A DNA stretch of 64,000 nucleotides from Dichetophora obliterata. Lineage: Eukaryota > Arthropoda > Insecta > Diptera > Sciomyzidae. The position numbers and the translations under genes are program-made. Below are positions 57,009-64,000 of this stretch, piece by piece. Location: contig OY986439.1 of NCBI GenBank assembly GCA_963920525.1, forward strand, positions 38,109,819 to 38,173,818, given 5' to 3'. The notes under the pieces were generated by a model. The model saw nothing but the letters and a program-made list of their open reading frames with translations, was not told where the DNA came from and did no database searches. The first letter of the stretch is position 1, and every line of letters begins with the position of its first letter.

Positions 57009-57120
57009 GGTTAGGTTAGGTTGAGGCGGCAGCCGCTGTACGTGCTTAAAACCAAAACGCACGTACCACAGCTCACTTAGACCAGTGAGGTCCGTTGTGA
57101 TACCGCTGCACACTTGGCCT
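57009..57120 (-). other. 3' UTR of the retrotransposon ending in TTAGG-like repeats
   Basis: The region between the ORF2 stop and the TSD. The terminal plus-strand sequence GGTTAGGTTAGGTTGAGG is two to three TTAGG units. It would be the part recognised by the RT for priming (inference). Confidence 0.7.
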
Positions 57121-60100
57121 TCAGTCCGAGTGGAACCACATTGAGCTCTTAATAAAGCTTGTTAGACGTTTGACGCTTGTCTCCGACAGGTCGTCAAGCT
57201 CCGAAAAGAAGAATGACCCCAAATGTTTATGCCTTCTTCTCGCAAGCGCGGGACAGGAACATAGAAGGTGGGAGATAGTTTCCTCCTCCTCCTCGTCCCT
57301 GCAGCTTCTGCAGAAGTCATTAGTGATGACTCCCAATCTGGAGGCATGTCTGCCTATTAGGCAGTGCCCTGTGGTAACAGCCACTAACGTAACCACCTCT
57401 GATCTTCCCAACGAGAGAAGGACTCTCGATCGCTTTGGGTTTAGAGTCGGCCAGATAAGCCTTGTTGTTCTGCATGTTGAGAGTTCAGCCCATCTTGAGT
57501 TGGCTTTAGATGTGGTGTACTCATTAAGTAGCATTTTGACAGTTGCCATCGGGATGCTCGGCGAGTTTCGACCCATTAGAGTCACCGATGTACCTTTCCT
57601 AGCAAGCTCGTCTGCTTTTTCATTTCCACGTATGCCCTTATGCCCAGGTACCCAGATTAAGCTGATGTCAAAGAACTTTGACATTTCGCCTAATGCAGCA
57701 CGGCATTCTCTGGCTACTTTAGAGTTGATGGATACCTGCTCAATCGATTTGATCGCTGCTTGGCTGTCCGAGAAAATATGTATTTCTCGTTTAGAGATGA
57801 CGTTCTCTGAGAGCCAGGTTGCAACTTCTTTAATCGCCATCATTTCGGCTTGGTAAACACTACAGTGATCCGGCAGCCTACGAACTAAGGATACCCCTAA
57901 TTCTTTTGAGTAGACCCCATACCCGACCTTGCCATTTAATTTTGACCCATCTGTATAGAAATAAAGACACCCCGGTTTCCACGGCGCACCTTTATTCCAG
58001 TATGTTCTAGGCGGAATAAGCGTACCGTAGTTTCCATCAAAGGAAAGCAGTGGTTTACAATAATCAGTCCTTGGTGGAATGAAGTTGAATTTGTAGAGTA
58101 TAGATGCGTGTCCTGAACCCAGGCTTTTCCATACTCCAGTTTCCCTAAGTCTGACCGCCGAACAAGCTGCCTGTTGCCTAGCAACCAAGTCAAGCGGTAG
58201 AAGGTGTAATAAGGTCTCTAAAGCCGCAGTCGGTGTTGTTCTCAGAGCACCACTGATGCAAATAGATGCCATTCTTTGGACTTTTTGGAGCTGGTTGAAA
58301 TATGTGACCTTGTCCAAAGCAGGCCACCATATCGATGCTCCATATAGAAGTATAGGTCTAATGACCCCTTTATACAGCCAGTGAACGATATTTGGGGAAA
58401 ACCCCCATCTTTTCCCTATAGCTTTTTTGCAAGTGTACAGCGCAACTGTCGCTTTCTTCGTACGCTCAAGAATATTAAGTTTCCAGCTAAGTTTCCTATC
58501 AAGAATGAGTCCTAGATATTTTGCATTTTCCGATACGGACAATGCAGACCCATTAAGCATGATTGGTGTGAGAGACGGAATTCTATGTTTCCTTGTGAAA
58601 AGGACCAAGTCTGTTTTGGCCGGATTTACTCCAAGACCACAGGATTTGGCCCATTGCTCGAGTTTGCAAAGAGCTCTTTGCATGACGTCACGTATGGTAG
58701 TGGGAAATTTGCCTCTGACTGCGATTGCTAGGTCATCGGCGTATGCTGCCACAACACAGCCCTCCCTCTCTAGTGACAGCAGTACATTGTTCACTACCAG
58801 ATTCCAGAGGAGTGGAGATAGCACACCACCCTGTGGCGTACCTCTTGTCACCGATCTTACAGCGCTGTACGCACCTAGGTCTGATAAGATTACTCGACAG
58901 TTGAGCAGCTCATCTATAAGATCAGTAATGCTTTTGTTCACACCTAGCCTACGCAACTCTAGTCGTATAGATTGTGGCGTGACATTATTAAATGCTCCCT
59001 CTATGTCTACGAAAGCAACTAGAGTGAATTCATTATGCAGGAAGGATCTTTCAATGGTACCGACCAATGAGTGTAAAGCCGTTTCCACGGACCTTCCCTT
59101 GCTATATGCATGCTGTGATGCCGATAAGAGAGCAGGGTCGATACTGCTCCGTAAATATAGATCTAGTAGCCGTTCTAACGTCTTCAACAGAAATGACGTT
59201 AGACTTATAGGTCTGAAATCTTTGGGGGTGGTATGTGATGTCTTCCCTGCTTTGGGTATGAAGACTACTCTGGCCTTATTCCAAGCAATGGGAATATAAG
59301 TGAGGCTTATGCAGCCATTAAAGATAATACGAAGCCAAGGCAAAATCTATTTCGAAGCTTCTTTTATTTCTATAGGGTAAACACCATCCGGCCCTGGTGA
59401 TTTATAGGGCTTGAAGCTGTTTATCGCCCATTTTAGTTTCCTGTCGGAGACTATGCCTTCGGTGTCCTGCGTAGAACGACTAGTACTAGGCAGTTGTGCA
59501 CCAGGAGGCGCACTACTACCAGGGAAGTGCGTATCTAGTAGGAGGTTAAGAGACTCCTCACCTGACATTGTCCATGTTTCGTTCGACCTTTTGAGATAGC
59601 CGGGTGTGCATGGTGTGCTAGCGAGAATCTTGCGCAGTCTAGAAGCCTCTGAGATTTCTTCGATTCCTTCACAGAATCGTTTCCAAGAGGATCTTTTGGC
59701 TTTTCTGGTTTCAGTTTTGAAATTATTAAGGGATACCTTATAGGCTGCCCAGTCAAGCTCAGCTCTCGAGCGCTTAGCTGCGTTAAAGAGCCTTCTAGAT
59801 TCAGTCCTCAGTCCATCCAATACGGCGGACCACCACTTTGGTTTTGGCTTCCCCCTTGTAGTCCTCTTAGGACAAGAGGAAGCAAGAGAGCAATTCATTG
59901 CTTTGGTTACTACATCGACTAGTTTATCAAGATCAGCTGTCGATTTTGGTTTATCTATAGGACCTGATGGCAAATGTTTTGCTAAAGCCCTTTTGTATGC
60001 TCCCCAGTTTGTCTTTCGAATGTTAGCCGGGGGTATTATTTTTGAAGACGTATTGTGTAAATTATACTCAATGTATCGGTGGTCGGAGTAGGAATGCTCT

Positions 60101-60705
60101 TTTGACACTCTCCAGCCACCTATCTTGTCGAATATATGGTCTGAGACTAATGTTATGTCCAGAACTTCACTTCTGTTTTTTATAATAAAGGTGGGTTCTT
60201 CCCCCCTATTGCATATACACAGGTTGGTACTTAATAGATAATCAAAAAGTAACTCACCCCTTTCGTTGGTATCCGTGCTGCCCCACACGGAGTTATGTGC
60301 ATTAGCGTCGGCCGATATAATGACCCCTCGACGGATGTCACTGGCGTCATCCACCAATTTCCTGACATTGTCTGGAGGCGGACTTCCATCGTGCGGGAAG
60401 TAGGCTGCTACCAACCAGTACGTATCCTTGCCTGACTCGAGGCTGGCTGCAACCACATCTGTATCGCAGTATCTGTGAAGCAAGAAAATATTAATAGTGT
60501 TTTTAGCTACAATGCATGTTCTAGGCATACCTTCATTACTGGCTACCAGCGTCTTGTAACCCTCTGCCCTCAATCCGCAAACCCTGCCACCACATACCCA
60601 GGGTTCTTGAATGAGGGCTACGTCGAATCCACCAATTTTAAGGTGGACTAAGAGATTCGCCGAGGCGAGCTTGGAGTGATGAAGGTTAATCTGGAGCACC
60701 TTCAT
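57121..60705 (-). CDS. Retrotransposon ORF2 (endonuclease-RT-RNase H), 1194 codons with one in-frame stop
   Basis: Starts MKVLQINLHHSK (ATG at 60,703-60,705). APE-type endonuclease, residues 1-220: QINLHHSK, QEPW (34-37), SADANAHNSVWGS (131-143), LDIT (182-185), YSDHR (206-210). Codon 453 (59,347-59,349) is TAG, in frame, between endonuclease and RT; the rest of the frame continues unbroken. RT: FVDIEGAF (565-572), TPQGGVLSPLLW, YADD (655-658). RNase H: TDGS (D919), E954, SDSQ (D980), NEKADELA (D1032), so all four acidic residues are present. A C-terminal CRSC...H...C knuckle follows. It nicks target DNA and reverse-transcribes the element's RNA (known for the family). With the stop this copy should be inactive unless TAG is read through. 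The 740-codon downstream part has no ATG at its beginning. Confidence 0.92.
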
Positions 60706-62041
60706 CCGCTTCAGATTTTTGGCTGGCCTTCATCGTTACGTCAGGCCCCTCTTCTTCAGATGACTCTTCAGCCAAGAGTTCATCCTCGCAATAGAGGTCT
60801 GACACACCGGTGAGGCCAACCGAGCCCTCCGACATAACCTCGTCTGCATCTGAAGCTGGCGTACTGCCTGGGGTCTCTACAGCTTCCGCTACAGCCTGGC
60901 TTGACTGCGCTTCTGTTGTAGGGCCCCTGGACTTCTTGTCCTTGCCGTACACCTTCAGGAAGACCCTTAAGAAGGAATACCAGAGGACTCCCTTCCTCTC
61001 TTCTAGCGGCTTTAGCGACTCGGCAGTCATTAGCAGCAGAACCTGCCTTGAGGGACCTACAGGCTCCTCTATCTTGCCGATCGCCCAGCCTTCCATATTC
61101 ATGTCCGGGTTGCAAGCCTGGAACATTTTTAAAATCTCATCCGGCTTTGAGCAGGTGACCGGAAGCCACACTCTTGCTCTTGGACGAGCCGGTATTTCGT
61201 CTCTTTCTACAGCCTTCAGCTTGGCCCCAGGCCAAACCTCGCCGACTTTGCTAATGGCCGCTTTGTACAACACAGCAGACCTATCATCGTCACAGACGAT
61301 TAGCTTTATGTGGCCCGAGTTTTGCCACCCAGCGTCCCGACACCGAGGCGGGGGACCAGGGTTCTCCTCCAAGACCTGGAAATAGGTGCAGACCAGTGCG
61401 GCCTCCACCCACCTCCATTTGTCTCGGGGAAGTGCCCCGTCCCCCCTCTGTGTGTCAATGACACCCAGCACCCTGCCCTGCCCTTTGGCCACATCACAGT
61501 ATGACCTGGCATCGGTACCTTTTATGACCTTCTTTGGCCTTTTTGCGGCAGGCATGTCCTCAGTCGACCTCTGCCTCTTGAAAGCAAGAGCAGACTCGGC
61601 CTTTTGAGGAGACCCTGCTTTCTCTGCCTGGCCCTTCAGCATTTTTGCTTTGGCACATTTATCGTACCAGGCCTGTTTTGATGGGCGAACCCGTTTGCGT
61701 TTACCGGTTGAACCTGGAAACTGATCAGCTGCCAGTCTGTGACCGTGTACAGTTTGTGCCTTCACACCCGACGAGCCACTGCCTGAACTAGTTCTGGCCT
61801 TGGCTTGTGCCGAAGTGCTCGGACCATCGCACACTGCTCCAGAAGCTGCCTTAATGACCGATTTCCTGGCTCTCGGTGTGCTTGTCTGTTTTATTGGCGG
61901 TTCAGACTCCACCTTATTTGTGCCGTAGCTTGACGCCTTGGCTTGAGCCACCATTTTGGCGGCGACGGAAGCTGAGCTCCCTTCCGGTTTTTTTGGAGTA
62001 CCGGGCTCACTTGGTTTTTTATTTATTTTGTTGACTTCCAT
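60686..62041 (-). CDS. Retrotransposon ORF1 protein (DUF4780-like), 451 aa
   Basis: The first ATG of the frame is at 62,041 (MEVNKINKKPSEPG); the frame is open further upstream only through non-ATG codons. Residues 1-190 are basic, low-complexity and rich in Lys/Ala/Ser/Pro, including GKRKRVRPSK and KRPKK clusters that suit RNA binding or nuclear entry. Residues about 194-366 form the folded part (KLIVCDDDRSAVLYKAAISK, RARVWLPVT, WAIGKIEEP, RQVLLLMTAESL), resembling DUF4780 as found in ORF1 of fly LOA/I-type elements. The C-terminal 60 residues are acidic (SSEEEGPD). No CCHC knuckles are seen. It ends 20 nt inside ORF2, so ORF2 is probably translated by reinitiation or frameshift. The open frame appears undamaged. 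Confidence 0.85.
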   Translation of the reverse strand: MEVNKINKKPSEPGTPKKPEGSSASVAAKMVAQAKASSYGTNKVESEPPIKQTSTPRARKSVIKAASGAVCDGPSTSAQAKARTSSGSGSSGVKAQTVHGHRLAADQFPGSTGKRKRVRPSKQAWYDKCAKAKMLKGQAEKAGSPQKAESALAFKRQRSTEDMPAAKRPKKVIKGTDARSYCDVAKGQGRVLGVIDTQRGDGALPRDKWRWVEAALVCTYFQVLEENPGPPPRCRDAGWQNSGHIKLIVCDDDRSAVLYKAAISKVGEVWPGAKLKAVERDEIPARPRARVWLPVTCSKPDEILKMFQACNPDMNMEGWAIGKIEEPVGPSRQVLLLMTAESLKPLEERKGVLWYSFLRVFLKVYGKDKKSRGPTTEAQSSQAVAEAVETPGSTPASDADEVMSEGSVGLTGVSDLYCEDELLAEESSEEEGPDVTMKASQKSEADEGAPD

Positions 62042-62461
62042 GTAGTTCCCACGAGTTTGGGACAATGGACAGTCGGCCCCCACAGAGGTCCCTGTGTGCG
62101 GCCAAGGCTAAATAGTATCGGAGGTCGCCAGGTATCCGATACGCTCCGTTTAAGACTGGACTATTTTTGATGGGCCTCCAGCCTAGTAAACCCTCGGCAC
62201 GGGTCGCATGACACCTTGATTCGGCCCATGGGAGGGGCTGGGAGAGGGGTAGGAGAAGGAGCATGGGTAGGATGAGTAGGAGGGGTATGGTAAGTAAGGG
62301 GGAGGGGATAGGTATGAATGAATAGCTCTTAGTCATTGCTCCACAATGGCCTGTATGGCATGGGTAACCCTACCAGAAGCTTGCGCTTTCGCCATCCTAG
62401 CCCATTGCTTCGCAACTTAAGCCCCCACACCAACGACAAGGTGCTGCTATTCGGGTGAGGG
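62042..62461 (-). promoter_or_regulatory. 5' UTR/internal promoter region of the retrotransposon
   Basis: 420 bp between the element's 5' end and the ORF1 ATG, GC-rich with CCCCTCCC/CTCCTACC-type pyrimidine runs on the minus strand (62,225-62,310). Elements of this group carry internal RNA polymerase II promoters here (known); no specific motif is assigned. Confidence 0.5.
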
Positions 62462-63245
62462 TCCACTAAACATAGGTCTGAACATTTCTCCAGTGCTACC
62501 AAATTTCCCTTTTTGTAACAAGATGTTAATTTGTAAATCTTTTAAAAAATGTACCGACTCGGAAAATAATGTACCAAGTTAAAATAAATGTACTAATTTT
62601 GGTACAATTGCTCCAAAGTGGCAACCGTGTTTCCAATTTCGATATTAGAGATCATTTTTTAAAGGATCTTTCATATGGTAATATGAAAATATGAGAAATA
62701 ATTGTTGTACATGGTTTAAATGCAATAAGGTACAAAAAGTTAAATCAATTTAAATTCTTACAAAATGTTTCTTTCTGTCCTTGCGAGTAACAAACTCTTT
62801 CACCGTCTCCATCGAATTGAATTCTTCGGTTTTATCTTTGTGCATATGTATAAGTGACGCATGAGTGAGTCGTTTCTGTGTCATAGTTGCTCGAAGATGC
62901 GTTTTAAGTCATCTTAGTGCACTAAAAGAACGCTCAGATGGAGCTGCTGATGCAGACACACTCAAAACCGAAGCAACAAATAACAAGTAACAAAGCAAAA
63001 AGATTTTTTTCTACTTTTTGTTCTACCTTTTTGCAAACACAGAGAAAGAAATGGTTATCCGAAAGCATGCTTATGAAGAAGAGAGAAAGAAGAGCAAAAT
63101 ATATAATACAAAAATATTATCGTTGTAAAAAAAACTGATATTTTGAATAACATTTGAAGTTTTCTTTTGAAATTGTTTATCTAGCTATATAAGCGGGGGG
63201 CAACTGCCCCCCTTTACCTCCGCTTGCTACGCCAATGAATGAATA

Positions 63246-64000
63246 TATTTACCTTAAACCACCTTTATAGCATTTCCATATTCTTGACGTTAAGATTAAA
63301 TACTTTTTCGTTTAAAGCAATTGCTTCTTTCCTACTGTACTTTATAGAAAATGCTATATTGCAAGTAATAACCCGGAGCATATTTTTTATTAAAGTGTGC
63401 CCAGTTTGAATTAATAACTAATTTTCCCCATATCAAGCAAATTCCTACTGCAAATTTGAAATCAAAAGTTTCACATACAAGAGCAATAAATATGTCAAAA
63501 AAAAAAAATTAAATAAATTTATTTCAAGAATAATATCTAACTAAATTTTTTACTTCAAGTTTAAAATATATTTTTTAGTTGAACTACAAAACTTTGGCCA
63601 CATTAACAAAAAGAGGACTCTAAAAACTTTCTACAAAACTACTCAACACGAAAACGTTTTATCTGTGAAACAAGTAAAACAAAACCAAAGTTTGGCAACA
63701 GCGCCATTTTTTGTTGTGCGAATCAAAGTCATCATCAAATATGCAAAGTTTCAACAGTGGCGCATGTGTTTGCACTTTACTCTGCCGCCCCTAAGCCCAC
63801 ACGCCAGCCCCTTGTAACTCGGACTTTACTTCGGCTTTCAACTGGGTGTGTTTGGCGTGAACAACCCACCCGGTGTGGCGAGTCGAATCGAAAGTTGCAT
63901 TTTATTTTTGGAAACTCTGTTGATGGTGCGCGAACCAGGACGAACCCCGAACGAAGCCAAACTCAGACATGCAACATGACTGCATCAAGTGTGGGATTAA
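63246..64000. other. Low-repeat, probably host DNA at the window end
   Basis: 63,246-63,600 is AT-rich. 63,640-64,000 is less AT-rich, free of visible transposon ends and contains sequences such as CAACAGCGCCATTTTTTG and GTGGCGCATGTGTTTGCAC. It could hold regulatory elements or run into an exon beyond the window; nothing can be called. Confidence 0.4.

Larger units (their letters stand above)
57009..62461 (-). mobile_element. Nearly intact LOA/I-type non-LTR retrotransposon, 5453 bp, 12-bp TSD
   Basis: The 12-bp duplication TCCACTAAACAT flanks it (56,997-57,008 and 62,462-62,473). On the minus strand it has a 5' UTR of about 420 bp, ORF1 (60,686-62,041), an overlapping ORF2 (57,121-60,705) and a short 3' UTR. 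The very 3' end is CCTAACCTAACC (plus strand GGTTAGGTTAGG), with no poly-A tail. RNase H in ORF2 and a DUF4780-like ORF1 fit the LOA/I group. Full length, perfect duplication and a single nonsense codon indicate a recent insertion, the youngest layer of the nest. Confidence 0.95.
56146..62629 (-). mobile_element. hAT (family H6): middle layer of the nest, 8-bp TSD
   Basis: Ends CATGGTTGCTACTTG and CAAAGTGGCAACCGTG are inverted repeats; TTTCCAAT is duplicated at 56,138-56,145 and 62,630-62,637. Subterminal AAATGTACCAA motifs recur at both ends (56,185-56,220; 62,545-62,615). A minus-strand dimerisation relic (SLIKTRLRNKLEYKTLNNIK) lies near 56,410-56,500. The retrotransposon at 57,009-62,461 is inserted in it, leaving about 1 kb of hAT sequence. 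Confidence 0.92.
55964..63237 (-). mobile_element. hAT (family H2), copy 3: outer layer of a three-level nest, 8-bp TSD
   Basis: Ends CAAGCGCGTCGGAAGC and GCTTGCTACGCCAATG with the perfect duplication AATGAATA at 55,956-55,963 and 63,238-63,245. Only about 790 bp belong to this element: 55,964-56,145 and 62,630-63,237. On the minus strand at 62,765-62,970 the hAT dimerisation domain reads SASAAPSSERSFSAL-like then LKTHLRATMTQKRLTHASLI and HMHKDKTEEFNSMETVKEFV, with one stop, the best-preserved copy in the window. The insert at 56,146-62,629 is another hAT. Confidence 0.92.

Noticed and set aside
57009..57026. Interstitial telomere
   Set aside because: Only two to three TTAGG units, located exactly at a retrotransposon end next to its target duplication.
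57170..59299. Plus-strand frames of 228 and 290 codons
   Set aside because: Antisense shadows of the retrotransposon ORF2.
60810..61607. Plus-strand frames over ORF1
   Set aside because: Antisense shadows of a GC-rich coding region.

Overview
This 64 kb window is AT-rich eukaryotic DNA, most likely from a higher fly (Brachycera, for example a tephritid or calyptrate). I infer this from the transposon types (a DD41D rosa-type mariner, many hAT elements with 8-bp target duplications, RTE-, CR1- and LOA/I-type non-LTR elements, tRNA-derived SINEs with a perfect B box), from the abundant CAA/TTG microsatellites typical of fly regulatory DNA, and from fly-like core promoter and splice-donor signals. 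The window is almost gene-free. It reads as a long intron or intergenic tract filled with nested transposons of different ages.

Layout. 1-2.7 kb: a broken RTE-type retrotransposon on the minus strand whose reverse-transcriptase motif A segment is flipped in place. 2.7-6.9 kb: the only strong candidate for host gene structure, a plus-strand first exon (about 4782-5812) with a TATA-less Inr/DPE-like start, GAGA motifs upstream, a GC-rich coding start and a consensus donor at 5813. 6.9-13.6 kb: pieces of a hAT relic, a TA-flanked foldback MITE, a 15-unit array of about 142-bp repeats and a second, related 141-bp array in the opposite orientation. 13.6-19.7 kb: two hAT families, an unclassified repeat present both inside and outside one hAT, and a SINE with a 9-bp duplication. 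22.6-25.8 kb: a 5'-truncated LOA/I-like retrotransposon interrupted in its RNase H region by a hAT. 26.6-29 kb: a CR1-like relic and a short-period satellite with a higher-order repeat. 30-33.3 kb: a 3.3 kb hAT carrying BED-finger and dimerisation relics and a nested foldback. 33.4-49.1 kb: several MITEs, a second copy of the first hAT family and a piggyBac-like relic. 51-55.9 kb: a foldback, an internally deleted rosa/DD41D element with perfect 30-bp ends, and a CR1-like relic split by a SINE. 56-63.2 kb: a clean three-level nest, hAT within which lies another hAT, within which lies a nearly intact 5.45 kb LOA/I-type retrotransposon. 63.2-64 kb: low-repeat, probably host DNA.

The retrotransposon at 57,009-62,461 is the only element close to functional: ORF1 is open and ORF2 (endonuclease, reverse transcriptase, RNase H) has a single in-frame TAG. 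The hAT elements share a common plan (5-17 bp terminal repeats, 8-bp duplications, hAT C-terminal dimerisation relics) but fall into six families by their ends. All family assignments come from reading motifs, ends and duplications by eye; no database search was run.
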